DNA from: Palsa-506 sp963836355
GTDB lineage: Bacteria > Actinomycetota > Actinomycetes > Streptosporangiales > Streptosporangiaceae
Reading direction: 5' to 3'
DNA length: 33,784 bases
Assembly: GCA_963836355.1 (NCBI GenBank)
Contig: CAWIJO010000015.1
Span: 1-33,784 of the forward strand
Shown: piece after piece, positions 16,651 through 25,975 of the stretch
Position numbering within the stretch: position 1 is the stretch's first letter
Layout of the letters: every line of letters begins with the position of its first letter
Notes under the pieces: model-generated
Databases searched by the model: none
The model's input: the letters and a program-made list of their open reading frames with translations, nothing else
Told to the model about the DNA's origin: nothing
Position numbers and translations under genes: made by a program

Positions 16651-17664
16651 TCATGTCCTCCCGGCGCGTTTCGATCTTAAGAGGCGACGTGTATCGCCAT
16701 CGACCGCAAGGGTCATCAGGCCGTGTCCGATTCCGTAACTCCAGGACAGGTTCTTGATGACCCATGCTGGAAACGTCAGCGCGGCAGTCCGGGCCGGGCA
16801 GCGCTGATAGAGAACGACGAAAAGCGCCTCAAGCAGCGAGAAGGGAAAAGTGAGCAACATGAACCACCATGACCGGGTGGCCAGGCTGGCAAGGCCACCT
16901 CCTAACAGCAGGGCCAGCGGAACAAAATCCAGCCAGCGGTAGGACTGGGAAATGAACGAAACATACTGTTTCATGAATCCGTACCGGTACATTTGCTTCG
17001 CGTACTGCAGGAAGCTATCCCTGCTGTAATGACGTATCTTCATTCCAGGCACGTAACTCCAGCGGTAGTGTCCGCGAATCCGAGACGCCAGTTCGAGGTC
17101 CTCGCCAAAACGGAAATACTCGTCAAAGCGCACTTCCGGCGCGACATTCTGATTGATCCCGCAGTTCCCAGCGTAGAACAGCGTAATGCCACCGCCGAAC
17201 AGCCGACGTATCGCATCATCGTTCAGGCCGATGGCATGTGCGATCTTCGTCCGATAGGCAGGCACAAGGCCACCTGAGATAAATGCGGTCTCGGGATTCT
17301 CACGGAATGTTTCTACGATGATCCGGGTCCAGTCGGGCAACGCGCTGTCATCGGAGTCTATGAATGCAACTAGACCTGTCTGGCTGCCAGCCAGGCCAAT
17401 ATTCCGGCCTCGGGGTATGTTATGTGATCCGTTCCGCCGCACCGTCAAGCGCAGACTGGGCGAGTATCTTGAGACGACCGAAAGAGTTCCGTCAGTTGAG
17501 TCATCATCCACGATGACGACCTCAAAATCCTGATGTTCTTGCTGAGTCAGAGACTCCAGGCAGGTGCCGATGGTCTCGGCGCTATTGTAGGTCAGTATGA
17601 CTACGGTTAACCCTAGCCGACCGCTCATTTTCCCAGGCTCCAGGATGACAGTTCTGTGGGTCAT
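16651..17664 (-). CDS. GT2-family glycosyltransferase with C-terminal membrane helices
   Basis: The 337-residue protein has a GT-A domain: VVILTYNSAETIGTCLESL, VIVDDDSTDGTL, then AFIDSDDSALPDW (DxD-like metal site) and FGEDLELASRIR (catalytic ED). About two helices follow (FVPLALLLGGGLASLATRSW and the next hydrophobic stretch), a layout common in membrane-attached enzymes that lengthen lipid-linked glycans. ATG 17664 is used; an internal ATG 12 codons later, just before SGRLGLTVV, would match the domain edge better. It lies 56 bases after the DPM1-like gene and 3 before the GT4 gene. Confidence 0.87.
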   Translation of the reverse strand: MTHRTVILEPGKMSGRLGLTVVILTYNSAETIGTCLESLTQQEHQDFEVVIVDDDSTDGTLSVVSRYSPSLRLTVRRNGSHNIPRGRNIGLAGSQTGLVAFIDSDDSALPDWTRIIVETFRENPETAFISGGLVPAYRTKIAHAIGLNDDAIRRLFGGGITLFYAGNCGINQNVAPEVRFDEYFRFGEDLELASRIRGHYRWSYVPGMKIRHYSRDSFLQYAKQMYRYGFMKQYVSFISQSYRWLDFVPLALLLGGGLASLATRSWWFMLLTFPFSLLEALFVVLYQRCPARTAALTFPAWVIKNLSWSYGIGHGLMTLAVDGDTRRLLRSKRAGRT

Positions 17665-17720
17665 GGCGAGCTGCGCCCGCCAATGACTCCATTCCGTGGT
17701 TAACTTGCTGCTGGCCGACT

Positions 17721-19175
17721 TCAGACGGCGATACCGGCCGATGCGTCGCGGGAGTCAGCGCCAAACTCTGCTGACGGCAATTCGACCGTCGGCGAGTGCC
17801 GCTTGAGGTGAAAAATGTTGAGGAAGAACGCATCGAACCACAATTGTGCGCCGAGCACAGCGCCCAGCAATCCCAGGATCGTTGTCGATGCCGACAGGCC
17901 TCCTGCCGCGACGGGCCCCCATCCCTCTATGGACTGGTGAACTACCAGTGCAAAGCCGACGGTGGCCAGCCCGGCGCCGCCCACGAGGCCGCGCTCCAGG
18001 GTGAACCTCCGCTCGACCCATTCCGATACTCGGCTCTTCTCGTCGAGGCCGATGGTCTTCGCGTAGGTCTTCGCGAATAAACCGAACGTCAGCAACTGGC
18101 TCCCGGCGAGGGTAACCAGCGCCAGCAGAATCTTTCCCGTCAGCGCGGACGAACTGCCGGTGATACCAAGGAGCCCGAGCTGGCTGAGCAGGCCGATCAG
18201 GAGGCATGCGATGCCCGGCAGCACGAACAAGTAGTCCGGCGACAGCAGCAAGAGAAACCGCAGGTGGCGCCATGCATCCCTAAATGAGTTCAGCTTCGAC
18301 TCACCGATGCGAGGGTGATAGGTTATAGGCACCTCCGCGACGCGAAGGTCGGCGCGAGCAGCCTTCACTACGATCTCGGAAGCGAACTCCATGCCTTCGC
18401 ATTGCAACGCCATCTTGTCAAGCGCTTGCCTGGTAAATACTCGGAATCCACTGTGCGCATCGCTGACTTTCAGTTTGAATAGCACGTTCAGGATCGTGGT
18501 CAAGACAGGATTCCCGACATAGCGATGACTCCACGTCATAGCGCCGCTACGGATCTGGCCGGCGAATCGCGAGCCCAGGACATAGTCGGCCCCGTCATTG
18601 AGTGGACGCACGACCTCCGGAAGCGCGGTAAAGTCGTAGGAGTTGTCGGAATCGCCCATTACGATAATGCGTCCCCGAGCTACGCTAAAACCCTTCATAT
18701 ACGCATTTCCGTAGCCACGGCACGCCTGATGCACCACGCGAGCCCCAGCAGCCTCTGCTACCGCCACGGATCGGTCGGTCGAGCCATTGTCAGAGACGAT
18801 GACCTCACCTCGAAGGCCGATCTTCCTAATGCCTTCCCAGGCCTTACCGACGCATAGTCCGACACTGTCTTCCTCGTTGAGGCAAGGCATGACGACGCTG
18901 ATGTCGACCACAGAATCTGCAGGCTGGTCCACATTGCTGCCTTGCAGGCGGCTTGTTCCTGTTGGTAACTCAACAAACTCGGACAATTCAGCTCCTCTTG
19001 CTTCTACTGGCACACCGTGTAGCCAGGCAACGGCCATGGCACGGACTGTGCTACCTCTTCGGACAATTCCGCTTAAAGCCTTCAGACTGCAGGACTTTCG
19101 ATCTCTCTCATGTGAGAGACGCGCCTTAACCATAAACGGTTTACTGACTGCAAATACGTTTTCCATCAAGCCCAC
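17721..19175 (-). CDS. DPM1-like GT2 glycosyltransferase with C-terminal transmembrane region
   Basis: The GT-A domain begins near residue 92 with ISVVMPCLNEEDSVGLCVGK and continues with VIVSDNGSTDRS, MGDSDNSYDF (metal-binding DxD) and GMEFASEIVVKAARA. At least four helices follow (LLLLSPDYLFVLPGIACLLI, KILLALVTLAGSQLL and two near the end). The family resembles dolichyl/polyprenyl-phosphate hexose synthases, which charge a polyprenyl phosphate with a sugar used later by GT-C enzymes. That fits the presence of a DUF2206-like protein. About 90 residues precede the domain and look unlike it; GTG 19175, ATG 19166 or an internal ATG before AVAWLHG are all possible starts. First gene of the minus-strand operon. 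Confidence 0.85.
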   Translation of the reverse strand: MGLMENVFAVSKPFMVKARLSHERDRKSCSLKALSGIVRRGSTVRAMAVAWLHGVPVEARGAELSEFVELPTGTSRLQGSNVDQPADSVVDISVVMPCLNEEDSVGLCVGKAWEGIRKIGLRGEVIVSDNGSTDRSVAVAEAAGARVVHQACRGYGNAYMKGFSVARGRIIVMGDSDNSYDFTALPEVVRPLNDGADYVLGSRFAGQIRSGAMTWSHRYVGNPVLTTILNVLFKLKVSDAHSGFRVFTRQALDKMALQCEGMEFASEIVVKAARADLRVAEVPITYHPRIGESKLNSFRDAWRHLRFLLLLSPDYLFVLPGIACLLIGLLSQLGLLGITGSSSALTGKILLALVTLAGSQLLTFGLFAKTYAKTIGLDEKSRVSEWVERRFTLERGLVGGAGLATVGFALVVHQSIEGWGPVAAGGLSASTTILGLLGAVLGAQLWFDAFFLNIFHLKRHSPTVELPSAEFGADSRDASAGIAV

Positions 19176-19496
19176 AGCAATTTAATACCGCATGATCGGG
19201 AATTTCCGGAATTATTAGGCGAATTTGGTCAACCGTGATTGAATAATGGGACGATTGGCTCCGGTATCAGGTATATTCAATGAGCTGGAATCGTCTGATA
19301 TCAGTGGCGCTGCAATGGGCTGCAGGATTTTGCTGCCGAGAAATGCCCCGGTTTGGGATAAGGCGCAGGATGCCGCGGGCGACATCCTCGGCAGGTCACG
19401 ATTTGGCAAACGGAGCAGACGCGCTGACCGCGATGCCGGGATCTCGGATGGGTGCAGCTGGTCCGAAAATAAGACCTCAGCCGGGCAGGCGGCAGC
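19176..19496. other. Intergenic region upstream of the minus-strand glycan operon
   Basis: The first 80 bases are AT-rich for this genome (a stretch around 19183-19245) and are the likely promoter region of the DPM1-like gene. I cannot fix -35/-10 boxes. The rest, towards the IS110 remnant, holds no gene that I can support. Confidence 0.45.
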
Positions 19497-19523
19497 GTCC
19501 GGCGGCGCTCCGCGCTGCCGGAC
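19497..19523. other. Strong 12-bp stem-loop next to the IS110 remnant
   Basis: GTCCGGCGGCGC (19497-19508) pairs with GCGCTGCCGGAC (19512-19523) over a TCC loop; one of the twelve pairs is a G-T wobble. No T-run follows on either strand. It lies 13 bases from the IS110 stop, in what would be the right-end non-coding part of that element. Confidence 0.6.
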
Positions 19524-19536
19524 TTGAGCGAGCGGG

Positions 19537-20345
19537 TCAGGCGGTTGCGGTGAGCAGTTCGCCGGTGTCTGGGTTGATGGCCTGGATGGTGACGTGGTAG
19601 CCGAGGCGTTCGAGCCCGCGGACGTGGTTGCGGGCCTGGCGGCGGGTGTTCATGCGCTGCTCGTAGTAGTCCGCGCCGAGGTCGTGGTAGGTAGCGGCGG
19701 GATCGGAGAGCAGGGCGTGGAAGATGGTCAGGACGGAGTTGCCGGTGGCGACGAGGGCTTTCTTTTTGGGCATGCGCTTGACCAGCCGCCGGTATCGGGC
19801 ACCGAGGAAGGACTGGGTGCGGGTGGCGCTGATGCTGATTTCGCCGAGGGCGGCGGACAGGCAGGGGTTGCCGCGGCCGGAGGCGTTGGTTCCTTTGCGT
19901 TTGCCGCCGGACTGGGCGACCTGGGGGCACCAGCGGGCCCAGGACGCCAGGTGGGAGGCGGTGGGGAAGACTGTCATGTCCGTGCCGATCTCGGCGATGA
20001 CATCCTGGGCGCTGATCCTTCCGGTGCCGTGCACGGCGTCAAGCTGCTCGATCTGGTGCAGCCAGGGCTCGGCCAGCACCTCGATCTGCGCGGTCAGCTC
20101 ATCGATCTGCGCGGTATAGGAGTCGATGAGGCTGAGCATCATCCTCAGCACGGCGGCGTGCTCTTCGGTCAGGAACGAGCAGTCCAGCGCCTCTTCCAGC
20201 CGGGCGATCTTGCCGCGCATCGTGCCGCGAGCCAGCTGAGCCAGCACCGCGGGGTTACGCTGGCCGGCGATGATCGCCTCAAGCATGGCCCGGCCGGACA
20301 CGCCATGGATATCGGAGATCACCGATGACAGCTTCAGGCCCTGTT
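19537..20345 (-). pseudogene. IS110-family transposase, C-terminal half only
   Basis: The reading frame starts in the middle of the protein (LKLSSVISDIHGVSGRAMLE) and continues through the helical linker, the Transposase_20 region (LDAVHGTGRISAQDVIAEIG) and the C-terminal domain with FPTASHLASWARWCP and KGTNASGRGNPCL, where the Ser of the ASG turn is the family's conserved serine. The N-terminal DEDD RuvC-like half is absent; homology stops near 20345, at the join with recombinase sequence. It cannot move by itself. Confidence 0.85.
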
Positions 20346-20416
20346 GACTGAACTACGGGAAGAGGTTTCCCATCTCAGCGGACATGCACCGGCAATGGTG
20401 CGTACGGTCCGTGCCC

Positions 20417-20845
20417 ATGATCGAAATGGGAGATCGTCCGCGGGATCTGGCGTCGCTGGTGGTGTCGCAGCACGGGTCGCTTGAAGCGACCGGCGACCCG
20501 TTTGAGCCTTACCGGCTGGAGGATGCCGATGGTGTGGTGGTTGCTCCGGTCGCGGCGTATCTGAGGGATCTGCAGGCGTGTGGCCGGCCGGCGACGACTC
20601 AGCGCTCGTATGGGATGGATCTGCTGCGCTGGTTCCGGTTCTTGCGGGCGGCCGGGGCCGGCTGGGATCAGGCCACTCGGGTGGAGGCCCGGGATTTCAT
20701 CAGCTGGCTCCAGGTGACCGGCAAGCCTGGGCGGCCAGGCGGCAGGCACGGGCGGCGTCAACAGCGTCACGGGCAAGCCGGTGCCCCGCGATAAGTACGC
20801 CCCGGCCACGGTCGTGCATTGCGAGACGGTGCTGCGCAGCTTTCC
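20417..20845 (+). pseudogene. Tyrosine recombinase, N-terminal fragment
   Basis: MIEMGDRPRDLASLVVSQHG, then VAPVAAYLRDLQACGRPATT and RSYGMDLLRWFRFL form the SAM-like DNA-binding domain of an actinobacterial integrase. After LQVTGKP the frame shifts (near 20730) and the homologous sequence TGKPVPRDKYAPATVVH continues to ETVLRSF at about 20842. There it stops abruptly against an oppositely oriented recombinase. The catalytic domain is absent. Confidence 0.7.
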
Positions 20846-20847
20846 GA

Positions 20848-21826
20848 GGGGCGGACATACCGCATCGTGGAGGCCACTGCCCAGTGGCCGAGCATCTGCT
20901 GGATCGCGACCAGGTCCATGCCGCGCTCATAGTTGTGGGTGGCGCACGCCCGGCGCAGCGAGTGCGGGGTGAACCAGTCCGCCTCCGGGCGGCCTTCCAG
21001 GCTCATCAGGTGCCGCAGCCGGTTGCGGACTGTGCCAGGCGACAGCTGGCCGCCGGACTCATCGCAGAACAGCACGGCCGAGCCGGAGAACCGGCCTCGC
21101 ACGTCGTCGAGGAACCAGTGCAGCAGTACGTCCAGGCTGTCCAGCATCGGCACCCACCGCGGCCGGGGACCCGAGGTTCGTGCGCCCTTCCCGAACCGGA
21201 CATGCAGCTTGCCGAACGGGCCGCGGCCGAAGTGCACATCGGGGATGTCGAGCAGGACAGCTTCCTCGCACCGGGGTCCCGGCGTGATACAGGGTGCGGA
21301 ACAGGGCGTAGTCCCGCGCGGCGGGCGCGTACTTGCGGGCGGTCGCGATCCTGGCCTTGAGGAAGGCGAAGAACTCGCCGACCCGCTCCGGGGCGGGCGG
21401 CGGGTCCTGGGCCGGGGAATCGTCACTGACGTGGCGGGCGGAGTTGAACTCATCGACCGGGCAGGCCAGCCGGATACCGAACACGGCCTCGATCTCGGCG
21501 GCCTTGCGGACCTCCAGGAAGCGGTGGAACCCGCGGAACACCTGCAGGTAGTTGCGGCGGGTCGAGACCGCCCGGCCCGCGCTGGCCAGCTCGCCGACCA
21601 CCCGGTCAACGTCCTCGGCAGTGACCTCCCACGCCGGGCGGCCCAGCGCGGCCAGCATCCGCTCGAAAACGCCGGCGTCGTTGCCGATCGTCGTGGCCGC
21701 GAACCCCCGTGCCGTCCATGAGGCGACGAACGCCTTGGCGCATTCGGCTTGGAACCGTAACGGGTCAGCCGGCATCTCAGCCGGGACGAGCTGACCTGCG
21801 ATGACACGAAGCCGGGCCTCCGCCAT
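20848..21826 (-). pseudogene. Tyrosine recombinase (XerC/D-like), frameshifted and cut at the C-terminus
   Basis: The start is ATG 21826 with GGAAGG upstream. The N-terminal core-binding domain is present. The catalytic domain has a one-base frameshift near 21275, at the first catalytic Arg (RCEEAVLLDIPDVHFG). After it come WFTPHSLRRACATHNYERG (His and second Arg), IQQMLGHWAVASTMRYV (His/Trp-type position and the nucleophile Tyr), so all the catalytic residues I can identify are still encoded. The frame then enters reverse-strand sequence of the neighbouring recombinase fragment right after RYVRPS, so the natural C-terminus is lost. Confidence 0.75.
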
Positions 21827-21921
21827 GTGCACACCTTCCCCGCACCCAGATTCTCAAGGCAGCACCTGGTAACTTAGCGTCCGTCCTTGAATACTACGAG
21901 TACCCGCACAGGCGTGTTGCC

Positions 21922-22652
21922 TCAGGCAGCAGCCGGTATGCGCCCGAACGAACCTGTGGGAGTCCCACAATCCTCGCCGTCGCCGTGCTCCCCGGCCCGC
22001 AGTCCCAGCACGTCACGCTCGCCGTCCACGGTCACGCCCAGGGCCAGGTAGATAGGCCGGTTCGCGACCTGGCCCTCCCGGATCCTCACGTTAATGGCGT
22101 CGATGAAGATCACGGCATATACCGGGTCGAGCGGCCAGGCTCTGCCATTCGGCCATGCCCTCCATCACCCGGCCGGTGATCACCGAAATGGCCTGCCTGG
22201 ATACCCCGGCGCCGTAGATCCCGGCCAGGTGCGCGGCGATCTCCCCGTGGGCCAGCCCTTTCGCCGGCAGGGAAATCACCAGATCCCCGGCCCCGGTCAG
22301 CCGCCGCTGCCTCCTGGCGACGATTACTGGCTCGAAGCTGGCATCCCGGTCCCGCGGCACCGAGAGCTCCACCTGCCCGGCCCCGGTGAGTACTGCCTTG
22401 GCCCGGTGGCCATTGCGGGAATTACCGCCATTACGGCCCGCCGGGTCATTCTTCTCATAACCCAGATGATCATCCAGCTCGCCTTCCAGCGCCCTCGACC
22501 ACCATCTTCGTCAGCTTCCCCAGCAGCCCGCCCTCACCGGTCAGCTGCAGCCCGCCCGCGCGGGCCCGCCCGGTCAGCTCCCGCAGCAGCTGCTCATCAG
22601 CCGTCGGCAGCACCGCTCCGTGCCGGTCCTGGTCCATCGTCACGTCTGTCAC
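21922..22652 (-). pseudogene. IS256-family transposase, 3'-truncated and frameshifted
   Basis: GTG 22652 starts MTDVTMDQ, then LLRELTGRARAGGLQLTGEG, the usual IS256 N-terminus. A one-base shift near 22488 leads into ALEGELDDHLGYEKNDPAGR and ELSVPRDRDASFEPVIV. Another, an extra base near 22137, leads into VIFIDAINVRIREGQVANRP, the first catalytic Asp region. Sequence past LGLRAGEHGDGED is missing, so the second Asp and the Glu are gone. Upstream, 22670-22705 has GGGTTACACTGTTCAAATTA, which looks like the IS256 terminal repeat. Confidence 0.75.
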
Positions 22653-22785
22653 TGGTGTCTCCCTCTGTCTCGGGGGTTACACTGTTCAAATTACAGTCCC
22701 GGATGGTGCCGGGAAAGCTGATGGCAGCCGCGCCCTCGTGATTCGTGAGGACGCGACTGCCCGCGGGGGCGAGGCGAACTGGCTG

Positions 22786-23946
22786 CTATTTGAGGGCGGT
22801 GACCACTGCCGTGTATGCGAGCTTCCGTTGGCCGTTGGCTGTCAGCAACCCGAACCAGTCCTCTGTGTTGCCCGGGTCGGTTCCCTCGTCCTGCCAGCTG
22901 TACAGGTAGAGGGCGCCGATCCAGCTAGTCGCCTTGGCAGCTGCGATGGCCTGCGTCAGCGCGGTGGCCTGCGCCGCCTGTCCGACTCCAGATGGGCCGC
23001 CTGATGGTGCGCCTTCCTCGGTGATCCAGACCTTCTTGCTACCGTCGCCGTTACCGGTCATCACGCTTCGGATGGAAGAACTCGTCTGCACCATCTGAGA
23101 CCAACCGGACCAGGACTTGTACGTGTTCGGCAGTGCAGGGTAGCTGTACGAGTGATAGCCGAGGGCATCGAAGCTGCCCTTAGCCCCGTTGGCGTACATC
23201 GCCTTGAGGAAATCGACGGCATTAATGTTACTACCGTCTGTGGCCTCGGGTGCGAGCCCGCCAGAGATGACGAACGCTGACGGATCGACTTTCTTGATCG
23301 CGGCATAGGCCGCCACCAGGTCGGCGGTGTAGGCAGCCGGATTGGCCTTAGGCTGCCAGAAGCCTGCGGCGTTCGGCTCATTCCAGATCTCGAAGGTGCC
23401 GACGCCCTGTGGCGCGTACCGTGCGGCCACCTGGGCCGCCCAGGTGGCGTACTCAGTGGATGATGCTGGCTGTGGTGACGCATCACCGCTCGTGCCGGCC
23501 AGCGCAGCCCATTGGGGGCAGCCGTCAATGATCAGATCGACTGACATCCCGGCGGCACGAGCCGTCATGACCATCCGGTCCATCTGTGCCCAGTCGAACG
23601 ATTTCGGGCCGCCATACTGGACCCAGGCCCAGTTAGCGTCCAGCCGGACAGAGTTGATGCCGATGGCTTTCATGGCCGCCAGCTGAGATGCCTGTACAGT
23701 GGCCGACTCTGAGAACAAGTCGGGGTCGGCTATCCCCATCGGAACCGCACTGGGTTGACCAGACTTGGTGGCATGGGGCTTGATGCCCGCCGAAGCTCCC
23801 CCGGAGAAGGCCACGCCAAGCGCTACGGCCCCGGCGACGGCGACAGCGATAGCCGCCCCGGCGGCTGCGGTGAGCCAGCCGCGGCTCAAGGTCCGATGCG
23901 GGCCGACTGCCCGTGCGTTGTTTTGGGATTTTCTTCGGAAGACCAT
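22786..23946 (-). CDS. Membrane-anchored cellulase-superfamily glycoside hydrolase
   Basis: The product has 386 residues. An N-terminal Arg-rich segment and one hydrophobic helix (about residues 24-47) act as signal anchor, followed by a Ser/Gly linker and a TIM-barrel domain from about residue 70. TFEIWNEPN (Glu about 190) is the acid/base motif and VWITEEGAP (Glu about 310) the nucleophile region, as in clan GH-A enzymes such as GH5 and GH39 or PslG-type hydrolases encoded with exopolysaccharide genes. It would cleave a beta-glycan outside the cell; the substrate is unknown. It is intact and stands between IS remnants, 3.6 kb from the glycan operon, and may belong to that locus. The ribosome site before ATG 23946 is weak. 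Confidence 0.85.
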   Translation of the reverse strand: MVFRRKSQNNARAVGPHRTLSRGWLTAAAGAAIAVAVAGAVALGVAFSGGASAGIKPHATKSGQPSAVPMGIADPDLFSESATVQASQLAAMKAIGINSVRLDANWAWVQYGGPKSFDWAQMDRMVMTARAAGMSVDLIIDGCPQWAALAGTSGDASPQPASSTEYATWAAQVAARYAPQGVGTFEIWNEPNAAGFWQPKANPAAYTADLVAAYAAIKKVDPSAFVISGGLAPEATDGSNINAVDFLKAMYANGAKGSFDALGYHSYSYPALPNTYKSWSGWSQMVQTSSSIRSVMTGNGDGSKKVWITEEGAPSGGPSGVGQAAQATALTQAIAAAKATSWIGALYLYSWQDEGTDPGNTEDWFGLLTANGQRKLAYTAVVTALK

Positions 23947-24064
23947 CGAGATTGCCCGCTTTCATATTCGTCCTGTCATGTAACCATCACTTTCTGCAAT
24001 TTGAGGCGTCCTCCCCAGAGGCGAATTCCCTAAGTTGACCCGGCATTAGCCCTTGGCCAATCAG

Positions 24065-24106
24065 CCCAGGCCATCCGGCCCAGGCCATCCGGCCCAGGCC
24101 ATCCGG
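24065..24106. repeat. Three perfect 14-bp tandem repeats
   Basis: CCCAGGCCATCCGG occurs three times without spacers (24065-24078, 24079-24092, 24093-24106) in the non-coding gap between the glycoside hydrolase promoter side and the first ISAzo13 element. Confidence 0.85.
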
Positions 24107-24172
24107 CGAGAAGCGGGGAGCGGTCACCCTGGACTAGACCCAATGCCCGGGGAGGTAAGAGCCTGCGGATCA

Positions 24173-25847
24173 TTAACACGCTGTCTTCATCTCTGGCGCC
24201 GTGATGCCCTGTGCGCTCGCGAAGCTGGTCACGTCGTCCAGGCTGGCGAGCCGGTGCGGGCCGGGCTGGATAACGTGCCCGGCCTGGTCCAGGAACTGGC
24301 GGATGTCGCGGATTCGCTTGTTGATGGTTTCGGACCGGGCGCTGAACAGGGCGGCGACGATGATCTGGGCAGGGTGAGGCGCTGGTGCAGGATGGCAGCC
24401 AGGAGCCGGTCAGCAAGGGTCAGGATGGGGCGGCGGCCGGTGCCGCGGGCGGCCAGCCGGGGGCGGTGACCGCGGCGCGCATCCAGGCTCGTCTCCCGCT
24501 GCTGGTCATGCAGCGTCATCAGGGTGGCGATCAGGGAATCCCATTCCTGGGCTGGCAGACCGGTCAGCGCCGGATGGCAGAGCCAGGCCAGATCCGGGCT
24601 GGGCCGGTCAAACGGACCGGGAGCATCGCTGATCTGGTCGCAGGCCTCGGGACGGAGGGCGTAGTTCCAGTCGCCGTGCCAGGAGTGGCGGGTCATGGGT
24701 AAAGCGCCCATCTGCCGGTCGCCGATCTTGACGCCAATGTCGTAGGCGCTGGCGTCTAGTTCGGCGTGCACGCGCAGCCCGGTGGCCGTGGTGGTGGCGA
24801 TGGCCGCCACGATGACCTCGTGACTGGCCAGCGGCCGACCCCGCCAGTTCATCGTGATATGGGAGAATAGCCGGTGCTCCACCTTGTTCCACCTGGACGT
24901 GCCGGGTGGGAAATGGCGGCAAGTGATCTGCAGCCCCGTCTCCACGGCCAGCGCGGCCAGTCCGGCTTTCCATGCCCGGGTGCGGTAGCCGTTGGAGCCC
25001 CCCACGTCCGCGGTGATCAGCAGCCGCCACGCCAGGGGATAGCCACTGCGGCCGGCTGCCTTCCACCAGCGGCGGACCGGCTCGACGGCAAAGGCGGCGG
25101 TGTCATGGTCAGTGCCGACGGACACCCAGCCGGCGTTGCCGGTGAGATCATAGATGCCGTAAGGCACCGCCTTGCCCAGGCTGTCCTGGGGGAGGTCATG
25201 GGTGTGCGCAGCCACAGGCCGGCCCGGGGCTGCCACTCCCGGCCTGCGTTCTTGAACTCCCCGACCAGTTCTTTCTTCTTCGTGTCGATGCTGATCACCG
25301 GGTCAGCGGTGCCCTGATGGTCTTTGACCTGCTGATTGATGTACCGGAACTGCGCGTCGCGGTCCGGGTACTGCTTTCCCTCGATGGTCTTGGCGTTGTC
25401 CTGCAGGCTGAACCCCTCCTCCCGCAGCAGGTCACCGACGGTGCCGGCGGAAACCTTATGGCCCTGGCGGGTCAGTTCCGCCGCCAGCTTGCGCGTCGGC
25501 CTGGTCGTCCACCGCACCGGCGACATCGGGTCACCCCGCTCATCCGGCTCTACCAAGGCCAGCAGCGCCGGGCGCAGCCCCGGATCCAGCTCGGCCGCCT
25601 TCTTGCGTCCCCCGCCCGGCCTGCAGGCCCGGCCAAGCGGCTCAGCGCCGGAGTCCAGGTCAGTAACACCCAGGGAGACCGTAGCCTCACGCATCCCAGC
25701 GGCCCGGGCCACCAGCCGGATCCCGCCGTACCCCTGCGCCCGGGCCTCGGCGCCCGTCAGCAGCCGGCGCTGCCGCTCATCCAGATGCGGGAAGGTCGCC
25801 TCGAACTTCGCCGCCAGCACCTGCGCCGCTTCCTCATCGCCGCCCAT
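24173..25847 (-). pseudogene. ISAzo13-type transposase, long form, two frameshifts
   Basis: The protein begins MGGDEEAAQVLAAKFEATFP, followed by LDERQRRLLTGAEARAQGYG. The DDE core has VISIDTKKKELVGEFKN (first Asp), WVSVGTDHDTAAFAV and RWNKVEHRLFSHITMNWRG (Glu). A C-terminal extension of about 150 residues follows, with QQRETSLDARRGHRPRLAAR and ILTLADRLLAAILHQRLTLP, ending APEMKTAC and TAA at 24173-24175. The reading frame breaks near 25224 and near 24368; in each case one base restores the frame in a short G/C run. Both breaks leave flanking homology untouched. Confidence 0.8.
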
Positions 25848-25881
25848 GCCGCAGCAGCATGCCGCATTACAGGAAGCTACG

Positions 25882-25897
25882 GGCCATTTTTGGCCCT
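25882..25897. other. Short perfect stem-loop between the two ISAzo13 elements
   Basis: GGGCCA (25882-25887), loop TTTT, TGGCCC (25892-25897). It lies upstream of the frameshifted transposase start, near the outer end of that element. It may be part of an IS end. Confidence 0.5.
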
Positions 25898-25975
25898 CCT
25901 GCCGCCGCCATCGTCGGCCGAGCGTCTGGCATCGGACGGCGGACAGCATCGTCGAAGCCCGGACTTCCATGCGCT

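Noticed and set aside
19246..19600. Plus-strand frames upstream of and overlapping the IS110 remnant
   Set aside because: Unrecognisable products that run antisense into IS110 coding sequence.
20767..21360. Long plus-strand frames across the minus-strand recombinase
   Set aside because: They mirror the catalytic domain on the other strand and have no domain features.
24065..24106. Possible CRISPR array or origin iterons
   Set aside because: Only three 14-bp copies, no spacers, no replication or cas genes nearby.
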